10,624 bases of DNA from DATGWF01 sp035299585 (GCA_035299585.1 DATGWF010000039.1:1-10624); one strand, 5' to 3'. Counted from the stretch's first letter, positions 1 through 7,263 are shown. The notes: generated by a model not told the origin, from the letters alone. Program-made: numbers and translations.

Positions 1-1593
1 GCGGAAGCCGATCGCGGCGAGCCGGTCCTCGGCTTGCTCGTTGGAGATGGTGAAGTCGGTCGAATCAGTCGCTGCTACCGCGGCAAGCAGGGGCCGATAG
101 AACAGCCTCTCGTGCAGGCCGCGAACGCGAACCCGAACCTCGTGCCAGCGTTCGATGAGCTCCTCGGCTGTCGCGGCGAGTCCACTCGCACGAGCGAGGA
201 CGCGGAGCGCCTCTTCGTCACGCGGCATGAGGTGTGTGCGCCGCAGCCGTGCCAATTGGAGACGATGTTCGAGCACCCGCAAAAATCGGTAGTCCTGCGA
301 GAACTGAGCGGCTTCTGCCCTCCCGACATATCCGGCCGCTGCCAGTGCGGTCAGTGCCGGGAGGGTGCCGCCAAAACGCACCGTCGGATCGGATTTACCG
401 TGCACCAGCTGAAGCAGTTGCACGGTGAACTCAATGTCGCGTAGCCCCCCGGGACCGAGCTTGATTTGGATGTCGACCTCGTCGGCAGGGATGTGCTCGG
501 TAACCCGCTCACGCATGCGTTGCACCGATTCAACGAAGTTCTCGCGCGCCGCACTCTGCCACACCTTCGGGGCGAGAGCCGCAACATAGGCGGCCCCAAG
601 CTCACGATCACCGGCCATTGCCCGGGCCTTTAAGAGGGCTTGGAACTCCCAACTCTTCGCCCAGCGCTCGTAGTACTGCACGTGCGAATCAAGGGTGCGA
701 ACGAGCGCGCCCGCCTTGCCCTCCGGCCGGAGATTCGGATCGACCTCCCACAGTGGCGGTTCGAGGGCGACTCCCCCGATCGCCTGCTGGAGATGCTGCG
801 CCAGCCGGGTCGCGATTTCAATGGCACGCTCTGAACTGACGACATTCAGATCGGCAGACTCTGCCACGTAGATGACGTCGACGTCGCTGACATAGTTGAG
901 TTCGGATGCGCCGGCCTTGCCCATACCGATGATTGCCAGCCGAGTCGCGGCAACCTCGGCCGGTGGATAGGTTCCGAAACGGACGGGCGCGCCGTCTTCC
1001 AACGCGAGCGATAGGCGAGCGGCTTCGAGAGCTGCATCAAGAGCTGCGGCCGCCAGGTCGGCCAACATCGTCGAGACCTGTGGCTGAATTTCGGTCGCTT
1101 CGGTCGAGCACACATCCCATGCCGCCAAACGCAGCAGCTCCCGCCGGTAGGCGACCCGCAGGGCGACCCACACGTGCTCTTCGATGCTCAGCGTGCCTGA
1201 GGAGGCAGCCACGCGTGCCTGACGCACGGTGTCGACGAACCGGGAGCGCAGCTCGTCAACGCCAACGGGTGCGCTCAGTGGCGTGAGAAGGGCCTCGAGG
1301 TGCTCCGGGTGCCGTCCGAGAAACTCAGCGAGCCCGAGCGAGGCGCCGGTAACGACGAAGAAACCGCGCACCGCCGACTCGTCCCGCCACAGTCTCGACA
1401 TGCGGACCGGTTCGACCTCCCACAAACGCAGCGCCGCGCGGAGCGCCGCATCCGGGTCGGCTACCGGGGATGCAAACGCCAGCAAACGCTCCGCACTCGA
1501 GCCGCTGAGGCTGCTGAGCAACTCGATCCCCTCGGCCGCCTCGCTGAGCGCACTGAATCCAGCGCGAGCGAGGTCGGTGAGGCGGACCGTCAT
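1..1593 (-). CDS. glnE: Bifunctional glutamine synthetase adenylyltransferase/deadenylase (GlnE), N-terminal part, 3' end outside window
   Basis: GlnE attaches AMP to, and removes it from, a regulated glutamine synthetase according to nitrogen status. The 531 codons present begin with ATG at 1593 and read open to the left edge, about half of the usual 950-1,000-residue protein. Residues 221-241 hold the first nucleotidyltransferase motif (IIGMGKAGASELNYVSDVDV), which in this family belongs to the N-terminal adenylyl-removing domain. It is followed by a conserved LRPEGKAGALVRTLDSH block (288-304), a WEFQALLKAR block (315-324) and IKLGPGGLRDIEFTVQ near 377-392, leading into the regulatory helical linker. 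The C-terminal adenylylating domain is not in the window. The gene starts 4 bp after the glnA2 stop, has only a weak Shine-Dalgarno sequence, and is probably translated by coupling from glnA2. Identity is confident. Confidence 0.95.
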   Translation of the reverse strand, partial: MTVRLTDLARAGFSALSEAAEGIELLSSLSGSSAERLLAFASPVADPDAALRAALRLWEVEPVRMSRLWRDESAVRGFFVVTGASLGLAEFLGRHPEHLEALLTPLSAPVGVDELRSRFVDTVRQARVAASSGTLSIEEHVWVALRVAYRRELLRLAAWDVCSTEATEIQPQVSTMLADLAAAALDAALEAARLSLALEDGAPVRFGTYPPAEVAATRLAIIGMGKAGASELNYVSDVDVIYVAESADLNVVSSERAIEIATRLAQHLQQAIGGVALEPPLWEVDPNLRPEGKAGALVRTLDSHVQYYERWAKSWEFQALLKARAMAGDRELGAAYVAALAPKVWQSAARENFVESVQRMRERVTEHIPADEVDIQIKLGPGGLRDIEFTVQLLQLVHGKSDPTVRFGGTLPALTALAAAGYVGRAEAAQFSQDYRFLRVLEHRLQLARLRRTHLMPRDEEALRVLARASGLAATAEELIERWHEVRVRVRGLHERLFYRPLLAAVAATDSTDFTISNEQAEDRLAAIGFR

Positions 1594-1597
1594 CGGG

Positions 1598-2935
1598 TTA
1601 GAGCGCTTCGAGGTTGCGCTGCAGTTCGAACGGCGTCACCTGCGCGCGGTAGTCCGCCCACTCCTGCCGCTTATTGGCGAGCACATAGTTGAACACCTGC
1701 TCGCCGAGCGTCTCGGCGACGAGCTCGGATTCGAGCATGTGCTCAATGGCGTGCTCGAGGCTCGATGGAAGCGGCGAATAGCCGAGGGCTCGGCGCTCCG
1801 ATTCCGACAGCTCCCACACATTGTCCTCGGCCTCGGCAGGAAGCTCGTAGCCTTCCTCGATGCCCTTAAGACCTGCTGCGAGCAGCAGCGCGAAGGAGAG
1901 ATACGGATTCGCCGCCGAGTCGATACCGCGGTATTCGATACGCGCGCTTTGACCCTTTCCGGGTTTGTACACGGGCACGCGCACGAGGGCGCTGCGGTTG
2001 TTGTGACCCCAGGTGATGAAGCTCGGCGCCTCTCCGCCACCCCACAGCCGCTTGTAGGAGTTGACGAACTGGTTTGTGACGGCCGTGATTTCGGGCGCGT
2101 GCTTCAGGAGACCGGCCATGAACTGGCGACCAATCTGCGAGAGCTGGTACTTGGAACCGGGCTCGTAGAACGCGTTGGTGTCCCCCTCAAACAGGGACAA
2201 GTGGGTGTGCATCGCCGATCCGGGGTGCTCGGTGAAGGGCTTCGGCATGAACGTTGCGTACACGCCCTGCTCGATTGCGACCTCCTTGATGACGGTGCGG
2301 AACGTCATGATGTTGTCGGCCGTGGTGAGCGCGTCGGCGTAGCGCAGATCGATCTCGTTCTGGCCTGGGCCGCTCTCGTGGTGACTGAACTCCACCGAGA
2401 TGCCGAGGTCTTCGAGCATGCGGACGCTCCGGCGGCGGAAGTCGTGCGCAGTGCCGCCGGGCACGTTGTCGAAGTAACCGGCTGAGTCAACGGGCTCCGG
2501 ACCGTTCTCGCCGAACTTCGACGATTTGAGCAGGTAGAACTCGATCTCCGGGTGCGTGTAGAACGTGAAGCCACGCGCCGCCGCCTTCTCCAGCGTGCGC
2601 CGAAGGACGTGACGCGGATCCGTAACGGCAGGCTGGCCGTCCGGGGTGGTGAGGTCGCAGAACATCCGCGCGGTCGGGTCGATTTCGCCGCGCCAGGGCA
2701 GAATCTGGAACGTGGCCGGGTCCGGGTGCGCAAGCAGGTCGGATTCGTAGCTGCGGGTGAGGCCCTCGATGGCGGAACCGTCGAAGCCGATGCCCTCGGC
2801 GAAGGCCCCCTCAACCTCCGCGGGGGCGATTGCCACCGACTTCAGCGTGCCGACGACATCGGTGAACCACAGTCGAACGAACTTCACGCCGCGCTCTTCA
2901 ATCGTGCGCAAAACAAAATCGCGTTGCTTGTCCAT
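1598..2935 (-). CDS. glnA2: Glutamine synthetase family protein, GlnA2 type, lacking the adenylylation tyrosine
   Basis: Type I glutamine synthetase fold, 445 residues, matching the usual GlnA2 length of about 446. ATG at 2935 is chosen because AGAAAGG lies 6 nt upstream and MDKQRDFVLRT is the family N-terminus. Visible motifs are FDGSAIEG (51-58), HPEIEFYL with metal ligands E130 and E132, HHESGPGQNE with E187 and E194, the ATP-site signature KPFTEHPGSAMHTH (232-245), NRSALVRVP (313-321) and RIEYRGIDSAANPYL (332-346). At the E. coli Tyr397 position the sequence is NVWEL, so Trp374 replaces the adenylylated tyrosine. In this family that means GlnE cannot control it by the usual route. The first motif is FDGSA rather than FDGSS, and RGID replaces the common RxPD. 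Some Streptomyces GlnA-like proteins are gamma-glutamylpolyamine synthetases, so the true substrate is uncertain. Confidence 0.93.
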   Translation of the reverse strand: MDKQRDFVLRTIEERGVKFVRLWFTDVVGTLKSVAIAPAEVEGAFAEGIGFDGSAIEGLTRSYESDLLAHPDPATFQILPWRGEIDPTARMFCDLTTPDGQPAVTDPRHVLRRTLEKAAARGFTFYTHPEIEFYLLKSSKFGENGPEPVDSAGYFDNVPGGTAHDFRRRSVRMLEDLGISVEFSHHESGPGQNEIDLRYADALTTADNIMTFRTVIKEVAIEQGVYATFMPKPFTEHPGSAMHTHLSLFEGDTNAFYEPGSKYQLSQIGRQFMAGLLKHAPEITAVTNQFVNSYKRLWGGGEAPSFITWGHNNRSALVRVPVYKPGKGQSARIEYRGIDSAANPYLSFALLLAAGLKGIEEGYELPAEAEDNVWELSESERRALGYSPLPSSLEHAIEHMLESELVAETLGEQVFNYVLANKRQEWADYRAQVTPFELQRNLEAL

Positions 2936-2958
2936 TCGGGCCCTTTCTCGCTGGCTCC

Positions 2959-2964
2959 AGCGTA
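2959..2964 (-). promoter_or_regulatory. Candidate -10 box of the glnA2-glnE unit
   Basis: On the minus strand TACGCT fits the actinobacterial TANNNT -10 pattern. It predicts a start near 2952 and a leader of about 17 nt containing the AGAAAGG ribosome site (2942-2948). No good -35 is visible at 16-18 bp. Confidence 0.4.
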
Positions 2965-2999
2965 GCGTCTTGCCCCCGGTCACAGCCGGCTCCGCGGTC

Positions 3000-3005
3000 T
3001 AGACT
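3000..3005 (+). promoter_or_regulatory. Candidate -10 box of panB, leaderless arrangement
   Basis: TAGACT lies 7 nt before the panB ATG at 3013, so transcription should begin at or next to the A of the start codon. No Shine-Dalgarno sequence is present in the preceding bases. The -35 region is poor. The box overlaps the 8-bp palindrome GTCTAGAC (2997-3004). Confidence 0.5.
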
Positions 3006-3012
3006 GGCGATT

Positions 3013-3858
3013 ATGTCGTCACACACCCCCTACGGCGGTTCTCCCACTTCAGCCGATGCCCCCAAGCGGGTGCGAACCCGGCATTTTCTGGCTGCGAAAG
3101 AGCGTGGCCACAAGATCACGGGTTTGACCTGTTACGACGTGCTCACCGCGCAGATCTTTGACGAATCGGGCATCGACTTTCTGCTCGTGGGCGATTCGGC
3201 CGCAAACACCGTGTTCGGTTACGACTCGACGTTGCCGGTGACCATCGACGAACTCGTGCCCCTCGCTGCCGCGGTCGCTCGTGGTGCCCGACGCGCGCTC
3301 GTCATCGGTGACCTGCCGTTTGGCTCCTACGAGGGCGGGCCGGACGACGCCCTGCACACCGCGGTGCGGTTCATGAAAGAAGCGGGCGTGCACGCCGTCA
3401 AGCTTGAGGGCGGGGTGCGTTCGGTGCCGCAAATTGAGCGCATCGTGCAGTCCGGTATCCCGGTGATGGGCCACGTCGGATTTACGCCGCAGAGCGAACA
3501 CGGGCTCGGCGGGCACCTCATTCAGGGCCGCGGTGACGCCGCCGACCGGGTGCTCGAGGATGCCCTCGCGGTCGAGGCCGCGGGCGCGTTCGCCGTGGTG
3601 CTCGAGATGGTTCCGGCGAGTGTCGCCGCACGAGTCACCGCGGCGCTCACCATTCCCACAATCAGCGTGGGCGCTGGACCACATGCGGATGGACAATTGC
3701 TCGTCTGGACGGACTGGGCGGGTCTCACGACCGGCCGCATCCCCCAGTTTGTGAAGCAATACGCCCAGATTGGCGAAACGCTCCGCACGGCAGCCCGCGA
3801 GTGGCAAGCGGACGTGCAAGCCGGCAACTACCCGGGACCCCACCACTCCTACGAGTAG
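3013..3858 (+). CDS. panB: 3-methyl-2-oxobutanoate hydroxymethyltransferase
   Basis: PanB transfers a hydroxymethyl group from 5,10-methylenetetrahydrofolate to 2-oxoisovalerate, giving ketopantoate, the first step of pantothenate and CoA synthesis in the cytoplasm. The protein has 281 residues, including an N-terminal extension of about 20 residues relative to E. coli (264). Conserved blocks are TCYD (39-42), LLVGDS with Mg-binding Asp61, DLPFGSY with Asp100, AVKLEGG with Lys130 and Glu132, GHVGFTPQ (153-160), QGRG (171-174), the catalytic Glu198 in VLEMVP, and ISVGAGPHADGQLLVWTD (217-234). ATG at 3013 is the first in frame and sits 7 nt after a TAGACT box, which suggests leaderless translation. 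panB diverges from glnA2, and its stop abuts the stop of the next, convergent gene. Identity is very secure. Confidence 0.97.
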   Translation: MSSHTPYGGSPTSADAPKRVRTRHFLAAKERGHKITGLTCYDVLTAQIFDESGIDFLLVGDSAANTVFGYDSTLPVTIDELVPLAAAVARGARRALVIGDLPFGSYEGGPDDALHTAVRFMKEAGVHAVKLEGGVRSVPQIERIVQSGIPVMGHVGFTPQSEHGLGGHLIQGRGDAADRVLEDALAVEAAGAFAVVLEMVPASVAARVTAALTIPTISVGAGPHADGQLLVWTDWAGLTTGRIPQFVKQYAQIGETLRTAAREWQADVQAGNYPGPHHSYE

Positions 3859-4047
3859 CTAGATTTCGCGCTCGGCCTCTTCCCACTTGCGGTTGTTCTC
3901 CGCGATGCGGTCGAGCGCGTGCGCGGCTTCGTCGCGGCTCGCAAACGGTCCGACACGGTCGTAGGACTGGGACACCATGCCCTGCTCAACCTCGTGCGTT
4001 TCGATGTTGTACCACCACTGCTGGTTGGCTTCGAGTTCGCTCGTCAT
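3859..4047 (-). CDS. Small SPOR-like domain protein (62 aa)
   Basis: A 62-residue acidic protein with no signal peptide or membrane segment. It reads as a conserved actinobacterial small protein: WWYNIETHEVEQG (11-23), then SYDRVGPFASRDEAAHALD (28-46), then a charged helical tail. The VGPF-SRDEA pattern is typical of SPOR-type repeats, which in longer proteins bind denuded septal peptidoglycan. Without an export signal that role is doubtful here, and the biochemical function is unknown. ATG at 4047 has no Shine-Dalgarno sequence but lies 6 nt after a TAGGCT box, pointing to a leaderless mRNA. The TAG stop is directly back-to-back with the panB stop. Its gene status rests on the family resemblance and the promoter. 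The function is an open guess. Confidence 0.85.
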   Translation of the reverse strand: MTSELEANQQWWYNIETHEVEQGMVSQSYDRVGPFASRDEAAHALDRIAENNRKWEEAEREI

Positions 4048-4053
4048 GCCCAG

Positions 4054-4059
4054 AGCCTA
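4054..4059 (-). promoter_or_regulatory. Candidate -10 box of the SPOR-like gene, leaderless arrangement
   Basis: On the minus strand TAGGCT is separated from the ATG (4047) by 6 nt, so the transcript should begin at the start codon. There is no Shine-Dalgarno sequence between them and no clear -35. Confidence 0.5.
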
Positions 4060-4094
4060 GAACAACGCTCAACGAAATCGGCTCCGTGCGGCCA

Positions 4095-4121
4095 AAAAGT
4101 GACGCAACTCCGTTCACGTTT
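4095..4121. promoter_or_regulatory. Imperfect palindrome in the SPOR-like gene/ppgK divergent intergenic region
   Basis: The arms AAAxGTGA and TCACxTTT are separated by 11 nt and centred at 4108. Seven of the eight outer positions pair on each side. The site lies just upstream of the ppgK -35 region (about -63 to -37 from the predicted start), where a regulator could act on either divergent gene. The spacing differs from CRP/GlxR sites (TGTGA-N6-TCACA), so no regulator is named. Confidence 0.3.
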
Positions 4122-4145
4122 CGACGGCCGAGCGGACCCACCGAA

Positions 4146-4151
4146 TAGGTT
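4146..4151 (+). promoter_or_regulatory. Candidate -10 box of ppgK, leaderless arrangement
   Basis: TAGGTT lies 6 nt before the ATG at 4158. The predicted transcription start coincides with the start codon. The only purine stretch nearby is the AGG inside the box itself, which is poorly placed for ribosome binding. There is no convincing -35. Confidence 0.5.
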
Positions 4152-4157
4152 CGAATC

Positions 4158-4925
4158 ATGAACACGGCAGTTGGCGTCGACATTGGTGGAACCGGAATCA
4201 AGGCGGCTCGAGTCGACGTCACGACCGGACAACTCCTGAGCGAACGCGTGAAGCTGCCCACCCCGGAGGGCGGCGAACCGGAAACCATTGCCGCAACCGT
4301 CCAGGAAGTCCTCTCGCAGCTCGGCGCCGAACCGCACGAACCGCTTGGCGTGTGCTTCCCCGCCGTCGTGCGGCATGGTCGAACGATGTCCGCCGCCAAC
4401 GTGTCGAAGCGTTGGATTGGCTTCGAAGCCGAACGCTTTTTTGAAGCCGAACTTGCCCGGCCTATCCACTTCAGCAACGACGCCGACGCCGCTGGCATCG
4501 CCGAGGTACGGTTTGGTGCCGCCAAAGGCCACGACGGTCTCGTGTTGCTCACCACCCTCGGCACCGGCATCGGGACCGCCCTGTTGTACAACGGCGTACT
4601 CGTGCCCAACTCGGAACTCGGCCACATTGAGCTCAAGGGCAAAGACGCCGAGAAGCGCGCCGCGTACTCGGCGATGGAACGTGAAGAGCTGTCCTGGAAG
4701 AAATGGGCAAAGCGGCTTCAGCGCTACTACGCGAAGCTTGAGGCGCTGTTCTCCCCCGACCTGTTCGTCGTTGGCGGTGGTGTCTCGAAGTACGCCGAGG
4801 AGTTTCTGCCGCTGCTGAAGCTCAACACCCCCATCGTGCCCGCGGCGCTGCTGAACAACGCTGGCATTCTTGGCGCGGCCGTTCTCGCGGCAGACGAGAA
4901 TGTCACTCCGCGCCAGCACGGGTAG
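4158..4925 (+). CDS. ppgK: Polyphosphate glucokinase, ROK family
   Basis: Phosphorylates glucose to glucose 6-phosphate using inorganic polyphosphate, usually also ATP, in the cytoplasm. It has 255 residues, close to the 250-275 typical of actinobacterial PPGKs. Visible are the N-terminal phosphate loop VDIGGTGIK (7-15), the catalytic Asp108 in SNDADAAG (106-113), the second phosphate motif TLGTGIGTALLYNG (133-146), and ELGHIELKG (153-161) with the glucose-contacting Glu153 and His156. The next segment (162-190), with KDAEKRA and LSWKKWAKRLQRYY, is the basic stretch typical of polyphosphate-using members. FVVGGGVSK (203-211) is the C-terminal phosphate-binding region. The CxCGxxGC zinc motif of many ROK proteins is absent, as is normal for PPGK. 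The ATG appears leaderless. The last codons carry the rnpB promoter. Confidence 0.95.
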   Translation: MNTAVGVDIGGTGIKAARVDVTTGQLLSERVKLPTPEGGEPETIAATVQEVLSQLGAEPHEPLGVCFPAVVRHGRTMSAANVSKRWIGFEAERFFEAELARPIHFSNDADAAGIAEVRFGAAKGHDGLVLLTTLGTGIGTALLYNGVLVPNSELGHIELKGKDAEKRAAYSAMEREELSWKKWAKRLQRYYAKLEALFSPDLFVVGGGVSKYAEEFLPLLKLNTPIVPAALLNNAGILGAAVLAADENVTPRQHG

Positions 4926-4928
4926 GCT
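4900..4928 (+). promoter_or_regulatory. Candidate rnpB promoter overlapping the ppgK stop codon
   Basis: ATGTCA (4900-4905, four of six matches to TTGACA) is followed by a 17-bp spacer and TAGGCT (4923-4928). The TAG of the -10 box is the ppgK stop codon. Seven nt later, at 4936, helix P1 of the RNase P RNA begins, which fits a start site at the mature 5' end. Confidence 0.55.
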
Positions 4929-4935
4929 GGGCAAC

Positions 4936-5280
<345 letters not shown>

Positions 5281-5281
5281 C

Positions 5282-5701
5282 CTATCGTTCGAAGCTTGCC
5301 TGTGCGTCCATCGACTGGTTGGCGAGCGCGTCCGCCAGTGCGTTCTGCTCGCGCGGAATCCACTCAAACACGACCGATTGCCCGGCAATGAGTTCGCGGG
5401 CCTGCCGCGCGAGTAGGGCCATATCGGGGTGCTTGATTTTCCAGCGACCCATCATTTGCTCCACGACGAGCTTGGAGTCCATCCGCACCAGAATCTCGGC
5501 GTCTGGCGCAATCTGAAGCGCCTTGGCGAGCCCGGCGAGCATACCGTTGTACTCGGCCACATTGTTTGTGGCGTGCCCAACATAGACACCGATTTCGGAA
5601 AGAATCTGACCATCGGTGGCATCCATCACGACGGCACCACCCGCGGCGATACCCGGGTTTCCACGAGAACCACCGTCGGCTTCAACAATGAGTCGGGTCA
5701 C
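5282..5701 (-). CDS. RNase HI-like protein, single domain
   Basis: Cuts the RNA strand of RNA-DNA hybrids. The protein has 139 residues. The four acidic catalytic residues of RNase HI are visible: Asp9 in VEADGGSRGNPG, Glu50 in NNVAEYNGM, Asp75 in RMDSKLVVEQM and Asp124 in IPREQNALADALAN. The basic protrusion of E. coli RNase HI is short, as in actinobacterial and archaeal-type members. The start is GTG at 5701. It overlaps the TGA of the preceding gene in a GTGA junction, with GAGGAG 8 nt upstream inside that gene, so translation is coupled. In M. tuberculosis the equivalent gene (Rv2228c) encodes this domain fused to a C-terminal acid phosphatase. Here the protein ends after the RNase H domain and rnpB occupies the following DNA. 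Confidence 0.92.
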   Translation of the reverse strand: MTRLIVEADGGSRGNPGIAAGGAVVMDATDGQILSEIGVYVGHATNNVAEYNGMLAGLAKALQIAPDAEILVRMDSKLVVEQMMGRWKIKHPDMALLARQARELIAGQSVVFEWIPREQNALADALANQSMDAQASFER

Positions 5702-6432
5702 AGGCCGGACTCCTCGGTGCGAACCAAAATGGCGTCGCACTCCGGACAGGTGGCGATGGCGTCGGCGGGAAGCTGACGCACCCGTTCGAAATCGACACCG
5801 GTGAGCACCATGGAGCACGCGCCGCAGGTCTTCTGCCGGAGCAGACCGGCGCCAGCACCCGAGCGTGCGCGGCGACGCTCGTACTCGGCGAGCAACGCCT
5901 CCTCGACGGTCGCAGCAATCGCGCGGCGATCCGCGGAAACTTCGGCCTCAGCGCGATCAATATCGGCGAGAGCCGCCGCGCGGCTCGCTTCGAGCTCGGC
6001 ACGACGGGCGGCTCGTTCGGCGGCCGCAGCATCGAACTGAGCAAGCGTTGCTTCTGCCGCTTCAACGGCCTCCATCGCGGCAAGCTCGGCCTCTTCGAGA
6101 ATGGCGAGTCGCTCGCGAAGTGAGGCGAGCTCGTGTTCGATACCGCTGGCATCTTTCGCAGAACTGACCTGCGATTCCAACTCGACATCACGTTTGATTC
6201 GCGCCTCAACAAGCGCGACATCGCTTTCGAGCTTGGTCAGCTCGGCCCGCGCATGCTCCCAGACGGTGTGGGCCTCGAGCCGGGCTCGATTTGCGGCGGA
6301 ATCCTCGGCCGCGAGCGATTCGAGCTCGGCCCCCTCAACTGAGACGGAACGCTGGTGGGCGAGCTGCGCGAGTTGGACGTCGAGATCCCGCACGCGGAGC
6401 AGGGTCTTCTGGTCGTTGGGGTGCGCGTTCAT
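5698..6432 (-). CDS. Coiled-coil protein with C-terminal C4 zinc ribbon
   Basis: A 244-residue cytoplasmic protein. Residues about 10-190 are almost entirely charged and Ala-rich and should form two long antiparallel coiled-coil helices. The C-terminus carries a four-cysteine zinc ribbon: Cys203/Cys206 in KTCGACSMVL and Cys229/Cys232 in TCPECDAILVRTE. This is the family of M. tuberculosis Rv2229c and Helicobacter HP0958. The Helicobacter member binds RNA and flagellar partners, but no function is established for the actinobacterial one. ATG at 6432 overlaps the TGA of the Nif3-like gene (ATGA), and AGAGAGGA (6437-6444) provides a strong ribosome site. It lies between Nif3-like and RNase H genes in the same tight unit, an association also found in mycobacteria. 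A nucleic-acid-linked role is only an inference. Confidence 0.92.
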   Translation of the reverse strand: MNAHPNDQKTLLRVRDLDVQLAQLAHQRSVSVEGAELESLAAEDSAANRARLEAHTVWEHARAELTKLESDVALVEARIKRDVELESQVSSAKDASGIEHELASLRERLAILEEAELAAMEAVEAAEATLAQFDAAAAERAARRAELEASRAAALADIDRAEAEVSADRRAIAATVEEALLAEYERRRARSGAGAGLLRQKTCGACSMVLTGVDFERVRQLPADAIATCPECDAILVRTEESGL

Positions 6433-7259
6433 GCGTTCCTCTCTGCTGGGAGGACCGCGAAGTCCCACGGATCGGTTCGGAGGTCACTGACCTGGAAATC
6501 AAGGTTCGGCAGCAGGGCGCCAAGCTCCCGTGCCGCCGAAGCGCACCACAACCATTCGCTCGCCCAGTGCGACACGTCCAGCAAGGCTGGACCGCCGGCC
6601 ACGCGCCCAAGTTCGATTGCCTCCTGGGCGGGATGGTGCCGCAGGTCGGAGGTGATGTAGACGTCGGAACCGCGAACTATGGGGTGCTCAAGGAGAGAAT
6701 CGCCGGCGCCGGAGCAGAGCGCGACGCGGCTCACTGGGCGGTTCCAGTCGCCCGCGCCGCGAACTCCGCCGGCCGTTGCCGGAAGGACATCTGCGAGCCG
6801 TCTGGCGAGCTCGCCGAGGGTGGTGGGTTCGGCCAGCTCGCCGACGCGTCCCAGCCCGATGGCGTCGGACACGGTTGGAGCGATGGGTGACAGATTCTGC
6901 AGGCCGAGCAGACCCGCAAGCACCTGCGTCGCGCCCGAATCGACGATGTCAGCGTTCGTGTGCGCGCTCAGCATCCCAACCCGGCTCGAAATCAGGCTCG
7001 TCAGGAGGTCGCCCTTTGCCCGGTCGTCGGCCACCGATGTGACGCCGCGCAGCAACAGTGGGTGATGCGTCAAGAGAACGTCGAATTGGCCGTTCACGGC
7101 TTCGTCAACGGTGTCTCGAACGGCGTCGACGGCGATGAGGACTCGTCGAACTTCCCATTCGCCGCGACCCGCGACAAGACCCGGGGTGTCCCAAGGTTCG
7201 GCGCTCTCGAGCGGCCACAGGGAGTGCACCGACTCGGTCAGTTCGCGAAGGGTGGTCAC
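6429..7259 (-). CDS. Nif3-like dinuclear metal centre protein
   Basis: A 276-residue member of the Nif3/YbgI/GTP-cyclohydrolase-I-like family, which forms toroidal hexamers holding two metal ions per subunit. The physiological reaction is not agreed on. Metal-ligand motifs are LLTHHPLLLRG (His65, His66), SAHTNADI (His100, Asp104) and DVSHWASEW (His231, Glu235). A middle segment contains CSGAGDSLL and DVYITSDLRHHPAQEA (199-214), typical of the family. GTG at 7259 is chosen because it lies 4 bp after the rlmN stop and starts the family N-terminus TTLRELTE. In-frame ATGs further upstream are inside rlmN. The Shine-Dalgarno sequence is weak, so translation is probably coupled to rlmN. The stop overlaps the start of the zinc-ribbon gene. 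Family assignment is secure. Function is unknown. Confidence 0.92.
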   Translation of the reverse strand: MTTLRELTESVHSLWPLESAEPWDTPGLVAGRGEWEVRRVLIAVDAVRDTVDEAVNGQFDVLLTHHPLLLRGVTSVADDRAKGDLLTSLISSRVGMLSAHTNADIVDSGATQVLAGLLGLQNLSPIAPTVSDAIGLGRVGELAEPTTLGELARRLADVLPATAGGVRGAGDWNRPVSRVALCSGAGDSLLEHPIVRGSDVYITSDLRHHPAQEAIELGRVAGGPALLDVSHWASEWLWCASAARELGALLPNLDFQVSDLRTDPWDFAVLPAERNA

Positions 7260-7263
7260 GAAC

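Noticed and set aside
1229..2485. Long open frame on the plus strand opposite glnA2 and glnE
   Set aside because: It runs antisense through two clearly conserved genes, shows no recognisable domain, and is the kind of open frame GC-rich codon bias produces.
2936..2983. Upstream start for glnA2
   Set aside because: It would read through the promoter and ribosome site; MDKQRDF at 2935 is the family N-terminus.
3049..3846. 265-codon open frame opposite panB
   Set aside because: It is the shadow of a strongly conserved enzyme gene and has no family features or ribosome site that I can see.
4044..4934. 296-codon open frame opposite ppgK
   Set aside because: It is antisense to a motif-complete PPGK and overlaps the SPOR-like gene's promoter; no domain seen.
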